Position numbers and translations under genes: made by a program | Notes under the pieces: model-generated | Database searches by the model: none | What the model saw: only the letters and a program-made list of their open reading frames with translations | What the model was told of the DNA's origin: nothing | In this document: positions 31,704-40,166 of the stretch, piece by piece | Position numbering within the stretch: the first letter of the stretch is position 1 | Layout of the letters: each line of letters starts with the position of its first letter | Source of the DNA: Sporichthya polymorpha DSM 43042 | GTDB taxonomy: Bacteria; Actinomycetota; Actinomycetes; Sporichthyales; Sporichthyaceae | Length of the DNA: 64,000 bases | NCBI RefSeq assembly: GCF_000384115.1 | Contig: NZ_KB913029.1 | Span: 1,956,907 to 2,020,906 of the forward strand | Reading direction: 5' to 3'

Positions 31704-32594
31704 ATGACCGCGCCCGTCGCTGGAGCGGACGCGATCCCCGCGCCGGCAGCCACACCCGAGCCCGAGGCGACTGCGAACCGGGCCGCCGACCGGGCCGCCG
31801 ACCGGGCCGCCGAGATCGCGGACACCACCGCGAAGATTGCGCTGTACGCCCGGGTCTCCCGGATCGCCGCGGCCGAGCGGGACCCGCGGGTCGCGGTCGG
31901 CGCGGCCTGGGCGACGGACGTCCTGACGGTCCAGCAGTTGCTCGCCGAGCGCGCGCCGGCCGAGTCGGACGCCGCCCACCAACGGTTCCTCGCCGTAGCG
32001 ACGGCCGTCGGGGCGGCGGTGGCGGGTGCGAACGAGGCGGAGCCGGCGAAGGCCCGGGACGCCCGGGAGGTCGTTGTCGCGGCCCGGCGCCGGATGCTCG
32101 GCGTCTTCGACGCGTCGGCGGCGGCACTCATCGCCGAGCGCCTGACCGACCTGGAGCACCTCGCCGAGCTGCCGCCGGCCGTCGGCAAGGCGCTGCCGAG
32201 CCCCGGCGACGCCTTGCAGTGGCGGGCGCGCGAGATCGGCCCCGCCGGCCTGATCGAGGCGCTGCACGTCGCCGCGTCCGACGGTCGTCTCATCGCCGCG
32301 GCGCTGCTGGCCGCCGGTTACCGCCGTGACGCCGCCCGGCAGATGTGCCTGGCCGACGTCGCCGAGGTCGAGGCCTACCTGGTCGAGGCCTCCGTCGCCG
32401 TCGGTGACGACGCGCTGCTGCTCGCCGACGTGCGACGCGGTGCCCTGGTCTTCCTGCTCTCCGAGGCTGCGGAGCGTCCGGTGGACGTCGCCGCCGCCCG
32501 GGCCGGGGTGTGGGCCGCCGTCCGAGCGGCGCTGCCGCCGGCCGAGGTGGAGCGGCTCGCACCCCGGCTCGGCCGTACGAGGACGGCGGCATGA
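31704..32594 (+). CDS. Alanine-rich helical protein in pil operon
   Basis: A 296-residue protein of unknown family. About 40 Ala/Pro-rich N-terminal residues include two direct copies of AADRA, followed by an all-helical body with no membrane segment. AGGAG at 31694-31698 precedes ATG. The stop overlaps the pilD start (ATGA), so it is translated with pilD. No enzymatic motif was recognised. A cytoplasmic accessory role in pilus assembly is suggested only by its position. Confidence 0.7.
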   Translation: MTAPVAGADAIPAPAATPEPEATANRAADRAADRAAEIADTTAKIALYARVSRIAAAERDPRVAVGAAWATDVLTVQQLLAERAPAESDAAHQRFLAVATAVGAAVAGANEAEPAKARDAREVVVAARRRMLGVFDASAAALIAERLTDLEHLAELPPAVGKALPSPGDALQWRAREIGPAGLIEALHVAASDGRLIAAALLAAGYRRDAARQMCLADVAEVEAYLVEASVAVGDDALLLADVRRGALVFLLSEAAERPVDVAAARAGVWAAVRAALPPAEVERLAPRLGRTRTAA

Positions 32595-33376
32595 GCCCCG
32601 AGTTGATGGCCGCCGGCGCCCTGGCGTTGCTCGGCCTGGTGATCGGCTCGTTCCTGAACGTCGTGGTCCATCGCGTGCCCGCGGGGCAGTCGGTGGTGCG
32701 GCCGGGGTCGAGCTGCCCGGAGTGCGGGAGCCCGGTCCGGGCGCGGGACAACATCCCCGTCGTCTCGTGGCTGCTGCTGCGCGGCCGCTGCCGCGACTGC
32801 GCCCACCCGATCTCCGCCCGTTACCCGCTCGTGGAACTCGGGTGCGCGGCGCTGTTCGGTGCCCTGACGCTGCGCTTCGGACTCAGCCCGATCCTGCCGG
32901 CGCTGCTGTTCCTGGCCGCGATCGGCCTGGCGCTCGCGATGATCGACCTCGACGTCAGTCGCCTGCCGTTCGAGATCTCCGTGCCCGGTCTCGGGGTCAC
33001 CGCGGTGCTGCTGGCGTTGGCCGGACTCGCCGACGGCTGGTCGCCGGTGGCGGTCGCGCTGCTGTCGGCCCTCGCCTGGTTCGGCCTGTACTGGTCGCTG
33101 TGGTTCGGCACCGGCGGCCGGGGCATGGGCCTCGGCGACGTCGTCCTCGCCCCGACCCTCGGCCTCGCGCTGGGGTGGCTGGGCTGGGGCCCGAGCCTGG
33201 TGGGTCTGCTCGGCGGGTTCGCGATCGGCTCGGTCGTCGGCGTGACGCTGATGGCGATCGGCCGGGCCGGCCGCCGCAGCCAGATCCCGTTCGGGCCGTC
33301 GATGCTCGCGGGCGCCCTGGTCGGCGTCTTCGCCGGCTCGGCGATCTGGGGCGCGTACCTCGGCTCGATCGGCTGA
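32591..33376 (+). CDS. pilD: Prepilin peptidase PilD
   Basis: A 261-residue inner-membrane aspartic peptidase and N-methyltransferase. It opens with the GSFLNVVVHRVP motif, then a zinc-binding tetracysteine loop (CPECGSP and CRDCAHP) typical of bifunctional enzymes. The two catalytic aspartates lie in AMIDLD and GMGLGDV (GxGD family). Seven or eight TM helices follow. It cleaves the class III leaders of the pilA genes and the V, W and H type minor pilins in this window. Last gene of the pilM operon. Confidence 0.95.
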   Translation: MSPELMAAGALALLGLVIGSFLNVVVHRVPAGQSVVRPGSSCPECGSPVRARDNIPVVSWLLLRGRCRDCAHPISARYPLVELGCAALFGALTLRFGLSPILPALLFLAAIGLALAMIDLDVSRLPFEISVPGLGVTAVLLALAGLADGWSPVAVALLSALAWFGLYWSLWFGTGGRGMGLGDVVLAPTLGLALGWLGWGPSLVGLLGGFAIGSVVGVTLMAIGRAGRRSQIPFGPSMLAGALVGVFAGSAIWGAYLGSIG

Positions 33377-33394
33377 CGCCGGCCCTCGATTGAT

Positions 33395-33436
33395 CCGGGG
33401 TCAGATTTTCGCCCCAAGATCATTGACCTGACCCGG
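33395..33436 (+). terminator. Possible hairpin after pilD
   Basis: CCGGGGTCAG (33395-33404) and CTGACCCGG (33428-33436) pair with one bulged G across a 23-nt loop, 18 bp after the pilD stop. The long loop makes this a weak call. Confidence 0.35.
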
Positions 33437-33494
33437 CGGGACGCCTCTACGGTCGTCCCGACGCCCGCGCCGTGGGCGCGAGGGAGGTCGAGCA

Positions 33495-34196
33495 GTGGCC
33501 ACGTACCCCGTCAGTTACCGCCCCGAGTACGTCGAGCAGCGGAATCGCCTCACGGTGTTCTTCCGGTTCCTGCTCGTCATCCCGCTGATGATCGTCGGGT
33601 TCTTCTACGGCATCGCGGCGCTCTTCACGATTCTCGGTGCCTGGTTCGCCCTGCTGTTCACCGGGCGCTACCCGGACGCGCTCTGGCGGTTCAACACCGG
33701 CTTCCTGCGCTACTGGGCGCGCCTCGGCGCGTACACGTACCTGCAGTCCGACCCGTACCCGCCGTTCGACACCGGGGAGCACCCCGAGTACCCGGTCCGC
33801 GTGGTTCTCGACCCGCCGCAGGAGCGCTACAGCCGGGTCAAGGTGTTCTTCCGGATGATCCTCGCGATCCCCGTCTACATCGTCATGCAGGTCTTCAGCT
33901 ACGTGATGATGGCCGTGGCGTTCGTGATGTGGGTCGTCGCCGTCGTCACCGGCCGGATGCCCCGCGGCCTGTTCGACGTCATGACGTTCCTGCACGGCTT
34001 CGCCGTCCGCGTCACCGGCTACGCGCTGTTCCTGCTGACCGACCGGTACCCGGTGTTCAACGACGACGCCGCCCGCGACCCCGGCGTGGCCCTGCCCCCG
34101 GGGTACGGCCCTCCGCCGGGGTACGGACCCCCGCCGGGGTACGGCCCCCCGCCGGGGTACGGGCAGCAGCCTTACGGCGAGGCGCCGCCGGCCTGA
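33495..34196 (+). CDS. DUF4389 membrane protein with PPGYG tail
   Basis: A 233-residue protein with DUF4389-like architecture: two similar halves, each with an amphipathic stretch and paired TM helices (FFRFLLVIPLMIVGFFYGIAALFTILGAW and FFRMILAIPVYIVMQVFSYVMMAVAFVMW). RYPDALWRFNTGFLRYWARLGAYT is the family's conserved loop. The cytoplasmic tail has four PPGYG-type repeats. Function of the family is unknown. It is separate from the pil operon, with its own start GTG 33495. Confidence 0.8.
   Translation: MATYPVSYRPEYVEQRNRLTVFFRFLLVIPLMIVGFFYGIAALFTILGAWFALLFTGRYPDALWRFNTGFLRYWARLGAYTYLQSDPYPPFDTGEHPEYPVRVVLDPPQERYSRVKVFFRMILAIPVYIVMQVFSYVMMAVAFVMWVVAVVTGRMPRGLFDVMTFLHGFAVRVTGYALFLLTDRYPVFNDDAARDPGVALPPGYGPPPGYGPPPGYGPPPGYGQQPYGEAPPA
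34098..34163 (+). repeat. 18-bp tandem repeat coding for PPGYGP
   Basis: Three full and one partial near-identical 18-bp units (consensus CCGGGGTACGGCCCCCCG) inside the 3' end of the DUF4389 gene. Copy number is likely variable between strains. Confidence 0.8.
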
Positions 34197-34204
34197 CCGG
34201 GGGG

Positions 34205-34921
34205 TCAGTGCGCGCCGGCGGCGGCCTGGACCAGACCGCGGAGGGCGAGCATGGCCCGGGTGTGGAGCTGGCTGACGCGGGACTCGGTGACCCCGAGGAC
34301 CTGGCCGATCTCGGCGAGGGTGAAGCCCTCGTAGTAGTAGAGCGCGACGATGATCTGGTCGCGTTCCCGCAGGTCGCGGACGTGGCGCAGCAGCGCCTCC
34401 TTGACCGCGTCGTCCTCGAGGGCGGCCCCCGGGGCGGGCGCGTCGTCGACGATGACGAGGTCCTCCATCGCCGCGATCGAGGTGTAGGCGACCTTGGAGT
34501 AGAGGCCGTTCAGGGCCTTCGCGGTGATGCCCATCTCCGCGGCGATCTCGTCCTCGGTGGGCGTGCGGCCGAGGCGCTCGACGAGGACCGCATGGGCGCG
34601 CTCGATCGCGCGCAGCTTCTCGCGCACGGAGCGCGGGACCCAGTCCTGGGAGCGGAGGGCGTCGATCATCGCGCCCTTGATGCGCGGGACGGCGTAGGTC
34701 TGGAACTCCAGGCCGCGGCTGGTGTCGAACTTCTCGATCGCGTCGATCAGGCCGAAGACGCCCTCGGAGACCAGGTCGTTGGTGTCCACGTTCTGGGGCA
34801 ATCCGGACCGGAGTCGGCCGGCGACGTACTTGACGAGGGGCGCGTACTGCAGCACGAGACGGTTGCGCAGTTCGGGCGACCCTGTGGCCTTGAACTCTGC
34901 CCAGACGTCGCTGATGTCCAC
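34205..34921 (-). CDS. whiG: Sigma factor WhiG (FliA/sigma-28 family)
   Basis: A 238-residue group 3 sigma factor. Region 2 spans LVLQYAPLVKYVAGRL to FQTYAVPRIKGAMIDALRSQDWVPRSVR (the WhiG/FliA region 2.4-3.0 signature). Region 3 includes LGRTPTEDEIAAEMGI and region 4 is FTLAEIGQVLGVTESRVSQLHTRAMLAL. In Streptomyces WhiG starts sporulation and is held by RsiG plus c-di-GMP. In Rubrobacter the same switch controls type IV pili. Here an rsiG homologue is in the pilB operon and WhiG-like promoters precede the pilus units, so pilus control is the likely role. Convergent with the DUF4389 gene. Confidence 0.93.
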   Translation of the reverse strand: MDISDVWAEFKATGSPELRNRLVLQYAPLVKYVAGRLRSGLPQNVDTNDLVSEGVFGLIDAIEKFDTSRGLEFQTYAVPRIKGAMIDALRSQDWVPRSVREKLRAIERAHAVLVERLGRTPTEDEIAAEMGITAKALNGLYSKVAYTSIAAMEDLVIVDDAPAPGAALEDDAVKEALLRHVRDLRERDQIIVALYYYEGFTLAEIGQVLGVTESRVSQLHTRAMLALRGLVQAAAGAH

Positions 34922-35220
34922 GGAACCGCCCCCTCCCCTGGGTCTCCTGGAGTCTGCCCTGACGGATCGACCTGAATCACATTACGCGTTTGTCCAGCGA
35001 CACTCCGTGGATCCTTCGCAGGCTCATCCGAACGGCTGAGGAGGGCATCAACCGAGGGTCTCGGATCGGCCGCCGCGCCGGAAACCCGGGCCGGAGGATG
35101 AAACCGGGTCAGGTGTCGATGCGTCTCACCGCTACGAAACGGGCAAAAGCGGTGTCGGAGGGACTCCAGCTTCGCCCGTTCGAACGACAACTACTGGCCG
35201 TCGAAGGAACGAGGCTTACC
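34922..35220. other. 299-bp gap between whiG and a small gene
   Basis: Divergent intergenic region holding the unmapped whiG promoter. I found no CTCAA-N15-CCGA arrangement for whiG itself, so autoregulation is not supported by sequence. The plus frame is open from 34990 but its N-terminal part lacks convincing coding character. Confidence 0.5.
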
Positions 35221-35415
35221 GTGAACACCATGAACGAAGACACCCCGATCTTCGACGCTCTGATCGCGACCCTGGGCGACCCGGTTCCGGTCCCGGCGAT
35301 CGACCGCTCGTACCCGACGCTCGTCGCGATGGCGCTCAACCCGACGGCCTCGGTGCCTGCGCCGGCGAGCCCGCGCAAGGCTGTCGCCGCCGCGGGTCGC
35401 AAGGCCGCCCGCTGA
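35221..35415 (+). CDS. Small protein, unknown function
   Basis: A 64-residue protein from GTG 35221 (GAGG 7-8 nt upstream) or ATG 35230. It has an acidic start (NEDTPIFDALIATLGDPVP) and a basic Ala/Lys/Arg tail (SPRKAVAAAGRKAAR). A strong terminator follows within 25 bp, which supports an expressed unit. No family recognised; the basic tail might contact nucleic acid or a membrane. Confidence 0.6.
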   Translation: MNTMNEDTPIFDALIATLGDPVPVPAIDRSYPTLVAMALNPTASVPAPASPRKAVAAAGRKAAR

Positions 35416-35438
35416 CGATGTGCTGAGGAGTTCTGCAC

Positions 35439-35474
35439 AACGCCCCGAGACACCTCACTGGTGTCAGGGGCGTT
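35439..35474 (+). terminator. Terminator hairpin upstream of gltA
   Basis: AACGCCCC and GACACC (35439-35446, 35449-35454) pair with GGTGTC and GGGGCGTT (35460-35465, 35467-35474), loop TCACT, followed by T-rich TGTGCGTT. It ends the 64-residue gene. Confidence 0.8.
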
Positions 35475-35635
35475 TGTGCGTTAAACCGCTGGTCGGCGGG
35501 GAAGTCGTCCTTCGGTCCGTGGGTGCGCCCAGGGTGTCCTGTACCACCCAGTACCTCTGTTGTGACGGTTCGGACCGGTTTGGGAGACTGCACTTTGGCC
35601 TGCGGCACACCCCCGCCGCGCCCGGAAAGGACACC

Positions 35636-36991
35636 ATGACCGAGTCCGCGGGGACGAACACCCTGTCTGTGACCGACAACCGCACCGGCAAGACGTACGA
35701 GATCCCGATCGAGGACGGTGCCGTCCGCGCCGCTGCGTTGCGTCAGATCAAGACCGACGACGCCAGTGATCCGGGGCTGCTCTCGTTCGACCCGGCGTTC
35801 ACCGCCACCGCGAGTTGTCGCTCCGCCATCACCTACATCGACGGGGACGCGGGCATCCTGCGCTACCGCGGCTACCCGATCGACACGCTCGCCGAGAACT
35901 CCGGCTTCCTGGAGGTCGCCTACCTGCTGATGAACGGCGATCTGCCGAACGCGGATCAGCTCTCGGAGTTCGAGCACACGATCACGCACCACACGTTCGT
36001 GCACCAGAACGTCAAGAAGTTCATGGAGGGCTTCCACCACGACGCCCACCCCATGGGCATGCTCGTCGGCACCCTCGGCGCGCTGTCGACGTTCTACCCG
36101 GAGGCCAAGAACTTCCGTGAGCCGCTGAACCGCCGGCTCCAGATGGCCCGCCTGATCGCCAAGATTCCGACGCTGGCGGCCTACGCCTCGCGCCACGCGC
36201 GCGGCCTGCCGTACGTCTACCCGGACAACGACCTGTCCTACGCCGGCAACTTCCTCTCGATGATGTGGAAGATGTCCGAGCCGAAGTACGACCCGGACCC
36301 GATCCTGGAGAAGGCCCTCGACGTCCTCTTCATCCTGCACGCGGACCACGAGCAGAACTGCTCGACGAACGCGATGCGCGCGGTCGGCTCCTCGCACGTC
36401 GACCCGTACTCGGCCGCCGCGGCGGCCACCGCGGCGCTCTACGGCCCGCTGCACGGCGGCGCCAACGAGCAGGTGCTGAAGATGCTGCGCGAGATCGGGG
36501 ACGTCAAGCAGATCCCCGACTACGTGGACCGGGTCAAGAAGGGCGAGTTCCGCCTGATGGGCTTCGGTCACCGGGTCTACAAGAACTACGACCCGCGGGC
36601 CCGCGTCGTCCGGCAGATCGCCGAGGACGTCTTCAAGGTGACGGGTCTGAACCCGCTCCTCGAGGTCGCCGTCGAGCTCGAGCGGATCGCGCTCGAGGAC
36701 GAGTACTTCATCAAGAAGAAGCTGTACCCGAACGTCGACTTCTACACGGGCATCATCTACGAGGCGATGGGCTTCCCCGCCGAGATGTTCACCGTCCTGT
36801 TCGCGATCGGGCGCATGCCGGGTTGGCTTGCGCAGTGGGAGGAGGGTCTGCTCGACGCCGAGCAGAAGATCGCCCGCCCGCGTCAGCTCTACACCGGCCA
36901 CCAGGAGCGGCCGTACCCGTCGCTGGACGGTCGCCCCCGCGCCGGCAACGACCTGTTCGAGCCGCCGGACATGCCCATCGAAGGTGACTGA
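35636..36991 (+). CDS. gltA: Citrate synthase
   Basis: A 451-residue type II citrate synthase (oxaloacetate + acetyl-CoA to citrate). Catalytic His in LHADHEQNCSTNAMR, second His in GPLHGGANEQ and Asp in LYPNVDFYTG are all present. MGFGHRVYKNYDPRA is the family signature. ATG 35636 follows GGAAAGG. Monocistronic, bounded by strong hairpins on both sides. Cytoplasmic TCA cycle enzyme. Confidence 0.97.
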   Translation: MTESAGTNTLSVTDNRTGKTYEIPIEDGAVRAAALRQIKTDDASDPGLLSFDPAFTATASCRSAITYIDGDAGILRYRGYPIDTLAENSGFLEVAYLLMNGDLPNADQLSEFEHTITHHTFVHQNVKKFMEGFHHDAHPMGMLVGTLGALSTFYPEAKNFREPLNRRLQMARLIAKIPTLAAYASRHARGLPYVYPDNDLSYAGNFLSMMWKMSEPKYDPDPILEKALDVLFILHADHEQNCSTNAMRAVGSSHVDPYSAAAAATAALYGPLHGGANEQVLKMLREIGDVKQIPDYVDRVKKGEFRLMGFGHRVYKNYDPRARVVRQIAEDVFKVTGLNPLLEVAVELERIALEDEYFIKKKLYPNVDFYTGIIYEAMGFPAEMFTVLFAIGRMPGWLAQWEEGLLDAEQKIARPRQLYTGHQERPYPSLDGRPRAGNDLFEPPDMPIEGD

Positions 36992-37036
36992 CGAAACCGT
37001 CATTTGTCGCGTCACCTGATTGAGCGTCAGAGCAGA

Positions 37037-37075
37037 CGAAACGGCCGGCCCCTGGGAAGGGGGCCGGCCGTTTCG
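37037..37075 (+). terminator. Terminator of gltA
   Basis: Perfect 16-bp stem (CGAAACGGCCGGCCCC at 37037-37052 with 37060-37075), 7-nt loop, followed by a short T-rich stretch. Lies about 45 bp after the gltA stop. Confidence 0.9.
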
Positions 37076-37126
37076 GTTGTCGGGACGGAAGTTCGTGCTG
37101 TCAAATGTGGTGCGTCCGGCCAGTTG

Positions 37127-37546
37127 TCAGTTCTGGGTGACCCGGACGGTCACGCCGGTCGGCGCGACCTTGACGATCTTGAGCGCGTAGCCGCCGCCCT
37201 TGTTGGAGACCTTGAGGCTGGACACGATGCGGGTGGCCCCGACCGTGACCGCGGCGCCGTCGGTGTAGATCTGCTCGAGCGTGACGGTCTGCCCGAACGC
37301 CGAGGAGTAGTCGCCCACCTTGGGGAAGGCGATCGTGCACGCCTTGCCCTTGCAGGTGGCCGGGACGTTCGCGCCGGTCGGGAGGGCCGGCGCTGCGGCC
37401 GGGGGCGCCTCGGCCGCCGGCGGGCCGGCCTCCTGGGCCTGGGAGTTGGGAGTCGCCGAGCTGGAGAACGTGCCCACGACCAGGAGGCCGGCGGCGCCGG
37501 CCATCACGATCGGGAGCACCGGGGATGATGCCAGGGACGTAGTCAT
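37127..37546 (-). CDS. Secreted or membrane-anchored protein, unknown function
   Basis: A 139-residue protein with an N-terminal hydrophobic segment (PVLPIVMAGAAGLLVVGTFSSSA), an Ala/Pro-rich linker (about 35-60) and a small domain with one cysteine pair (CKGKAC). The rest is beta-rich. No lipobox. Convergent with gltA. I do not recognise the domain. Confidence 0.7.
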   Translation of the reverse strand: MTTSLASSPVLPIVMAGAAGLLVVGTFSSSATPNSQAQEAGPPAAEAPPAAAPALPTGANVPATCKGKACTIAFPKVGDYSSAFGQTVTLEQIYTDGAAVTVGATRIVSSLKVSNKGGGYALKIVKVAPTGVTVRVTQN

Positions 37547-37590
37547 GGGCGGATCCTAGGCCGGGGTGCAGTGCCCCGTATATCCCGAAA

Positions 37591-39009
37591 TCACGTCAGG
37601 ATCGAGCGTGAGCGGGGCGCCTCGACCTCGTTCCACGCCTGCAGAAGGCGTTGGAGACCGGCCTCCACCATCGGGCGGGGGCGGTCGACGCAGATCCGGA
37701 TGTATGGACTTTGACCGTTGCCGGCCATCGCGGCGGACCCGGGGGCCACGTGCACGCCGTGCCGGCCCGCGAGGGCCACGAACGGGTTCGAGTCGGTGAC
37801 CGGAAGCTTCGCCCAGAGCACCGAACCGCCGCGCGGGGGTGTGATCTCCCAGCTCGGGAGCTCGGTCGCGAGCTGGGCCAGCGCCGCGCTCGTCGCCTCC
37901 TGGAGCGTGGCCTGCCGGTGCGCCGCGATGTCGTCGAGCGACGGCACGAGGGCGGCCGCCATGAGCTGTGAGGGGGCCGAGGCGCCGAGGTCCCGCGCGA
38001 GCTTCAGGTGCAGCGTCCGGTCGACGATCGGGGCGGGTGCGCGCAGCCACCCGATCCGCAGGCCGGCCCAGCCGACCTTGGAGAACGAACCGGTCGTGAC
38101 CACGGTCGCCCGGCGGCAGAGTTCGGCGAGCTCGGGGCGGACCCGGCCGCCGTAGGCGAGGTCGGCGAGCGTGACGTCCTCGATCACGAACGCGCGGTGA
38201 TTGTCCGCGACCGCGGCGAGGGACTGCATCCGCTCGGGGGAGGGGAGGTGGCCGGTGGGGTTCTGCGGGCCGGTCTGTAGGTAGACGGCGACCGCCCCGG
38301 CGCGCAGCGCGCGGTCCAGGGATGCCGGGCGCACGCCGTCCTCGTCGGAATCCAGCGTGAGCGGGCGGGCACCGACGCCGTCGAGGATGTCGAAGATGCC
38401 CGAGTAGTTGGGCTCCTCGACGGCCGCCAGGTCGCCGGGACCGGCCGCGGCGGCGAACGTGAGCGCGATCGCCTGGTGGGCGCCGGCGGTGACGTGGATC
38501 TGGGACGGGTCGGTGATCAGGCCGGTCTGCATGTGCCGCTCCGCCAGGGCCTCCCGCAGCACTGGGAGCCCGAGCGGGACCAGGCCGGTGCCGATGCGGG
38601 AGCAGATCAGCTCACCGACGTCGACCGTGACCGGGGGCAGATGGGACGGGTCCGGGGGTGAAGCCATTGCGAGGTCGATCCCGGAGGCCCCGCCGATCGT
38701 GCCGGCGATGCGCGCGGACCCGAGGTGCCGCTGACTTGGCCCGCGCACCACCGTGCCACTTCCCTGGCGGGAGGTGACGAGACCGTCCTCGCGGAGCAGG
38801 TCCAGCGCGGTGGTCACGGTGGAGCGGCTGACCGCGAGCCCGCGGGCGAGGTCACGCTCGGGCGGAAGCTTCACGCCGTCCGGGATCAGCCCGGAGTTGA
38901 TGGCACAGCGCAGGCCGTACGCGAGGCGCTGCGGCAGCGTCCCGTGGCCGCCGTCCGTCCAGCCGGACAGCAGGCGGGCCAGCTCGGCCGGATTGGTATG
39001 CAGATCCAT
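37591..39009 (-). CDS. MocR-type GntR regulator with aminotransferase domain
   Basis: A 472-residue fusion: GntR winged helix at about 20-85 (LPPERDLARGLAVSRSTVTTALDLLREDGLV) and a fold type I PLP aminotransferase-like domain at about 120-470. The PLP lysine is in TTGSFSKVGWAGLRIGWL, and QTGPQNPTGH is the cofactor loop. MocR proteins sense PLP or an amino compound and often control a neighbouring gene. ATG 39009 is preferred over 39039, since the latter would place the operator-like palindrome at 39013 inside the gene. Divergent from a small zinc-ribbon gene. Confidence 0.9.
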   Translation of the reverse strand: MDLHTNPAELARLLSGWTDGGHGTLPQRLAYGLRCAINSGLIPDGVKLPPERDLARGLAVSRSTVTTALDLLREDGLVTSRQGSGTVVRGPSQRHLGSARIAGTIGGASGIDLAMASPPDPSHLPPVTVDVGELICSRIGTGLVPLGLPVLREALAERHMQTGLITDPSQIHVTAGAHQAIALTFAAAAGPGDLAAVEEPNYSGIFDILDGVGARPLTLDSDEDGVRPASLDRALRAGAVAVYLQTGPQNPTGHLPSPERMQSLAAVADNHRAFVIEDVTLADLAYGGRVRPELAELCRRATVVTTGSFSKVGWAGLRIGWLRAPAPIVDRTLHLKLARDLGASAPSQLMAAALVPSLDDIAAHRQATLQEATSAALAQLATELPSWEITPPRGGSVLWAKLPVTDSNPFVALAGRHGVHVAPGSAAMAGNGQSPYIRICVDRPRPMVEAGLQRLLQAWNEVEAPRSRSILT

Positions 39010-39012
39010 GTG

Positions 39013-39030
39013 CCAATGATCGCATATTGG
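39013..39030. promoter_or_regulatory. Operator-like palindrome before mocR-type gene
   Basis: CCAATGATCGCATATTGG (CCAAT-N8-ATTGG) immediately upstream of the MocR-type ATG, in a 59-bp divergent region. Candidate autoregulatory site. Confidence 0.45.
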
Positions 39031-39068
39031 CTCGTGCAATCAAGTGCCGTTCTGGAACGATTCTGAGC

Positions 39069-39326
39069 ATGTTCGCTCCCTACTGCTCCACCTGCGAGAG
39101 TCGGGTCCTGCTGTCGACCCGCCGCATCGTCCGGTTTTCCGCGGAAGAGCCCGCCGGAGCCGGCCTCATCGACGTCGTGCTGCGCTGCTACTGCGGCACC
39201 GAGGTGGCCGCCGACGCGAACCCGCCGCAGCCGGTCGTGAACCCGGCCCCGCCGCATCCGACCCCCGGCCACGCGGTGTCCGATCCTCGGTCCCCGCTCC
39301 CGGCGACTGCCGCTGCCGCCTGCTGA
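39069..39326 (+). CDS. Small zinc-ribbon-like protein
   Basis: An 85-residue protein with two Cys pairs (CSTC near residue 6 and CYCG near 41) spaced as in a zinc ribbon, followed by a Pro-rich tail. Divergent from the MocR-type gene. The fold is likely, the function unknown. Confidence 0.65.
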   Translation: MFAPYCSTCESRVLLSTRRIVRFSAEEPAGAGLIDVVLRCYCGTEVAADANPPQPVVNPAPPHPTPGHAVSDPRSPLPATAAAAC

Positions 39327-39392
39327 AACCTCTCCTCGCTACCCTCCCGTCGGGCAGGATCCGACGCGGAGATCGAGGCGGGGAGGTGGCGG

Positions 39393-40040
39393 ATGGCGCG
39401 CGCACGTGCGCTGGCACCGGTGGTGCTGGTCGCTGTGCTCGTCGGCGGGCTGGCGGCCTGCGGCGGGGACGGGGACGAGGTGGCCGCTCCGACGCCGCTC
39501 GCGACGCTCGACGGCGAGAGCCCGGTGGTCGCGATCGGTCAGGCCGGGGTGAAGCCGTTCGTGGAGCCCACCTGTCCCACGCCGCGCCGGGTGCGCACCG
39601 ACAGCGACGTCACCAAGGCGGCCGCGGAGATCGCCCAGATCGGGGAGAAGCGGTACCGGAAGGTCTACGCGGGCGTCGTGCCGTGCGTCCCCGCCGGCCG
39701 CGTCGTCGTCTACAAGCTCCCCGAGGGCGGTTCGGCGCTGATGCGCGCCGTGGAGCGGATCGGGCGCGACCGCAACGTCGAGGTGACCTTCGCCGAGGCG
39801 CTGTTCTCGTACCGGGACGCCCAGGCCACGCGGAAGTCCGTGCTGAGCCAGTTCGCCCGCCTCGACGAGGCCGGGGCGCCCTTCGCCGTGCTCCGGATCC
39901 GGGAGAACGGCACCGTCGAGGTCGCGGTGCGCGACAACGTCGCCGGCGCCGAGGCGGTGCTGACGGACCTGCTCGACCGCATCTACGTCGTGCACATCCC
40001 CGAGGACCCGGCGGTCGCGTCGCCGGCGCCGCAGGGGTGA
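39393..40040 (+). CDS. Lipoprotein, unknown function
   Basis: A 215-residue predicted lipoprotein: signal peptide LAPVVLVAVLVGGLAAC with lipobox Leu-Ala-Ala-Cys at Cys22. The mature part has two cysteines (PTCPTP, VPCVP) and alternating strands and helices, so a small periplasmic-type binding or sensory domain is possible. Monocistronic, no informative neighbour. Confidence 0.75.
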   Translation: MARARALAPVVLVAVLVGGLAACGGDGDEVAAPTPLATLDGESPVVAIGQAGVKPFVEPTCPTPRRVRTDSDVTKAAAEIAQIGEKRYRKVYAGVVPCVPAGRVVVYKLPEGGSALMRAVERIGRDRNVEVTFAEALFSYRDAQATRKSVLSQFARLDEAGAPFAVLRIRENGTVEVAVRDNVAGAEAVLTDLLDRIYVVHIPEDPAVASPAPQG

Positions 40041-40166
40041 ACCCGCCGGGGGGTGAAAGCTTTCTCACGCCCCCAGGCATGTGATTCGGCGCAAGGGTAG
40101 GAAGCTTCCCGAGGAATTGCCGGTTGGATCAGACATTCCGGTAGCCAGCAGGGAGAGAGGACACCC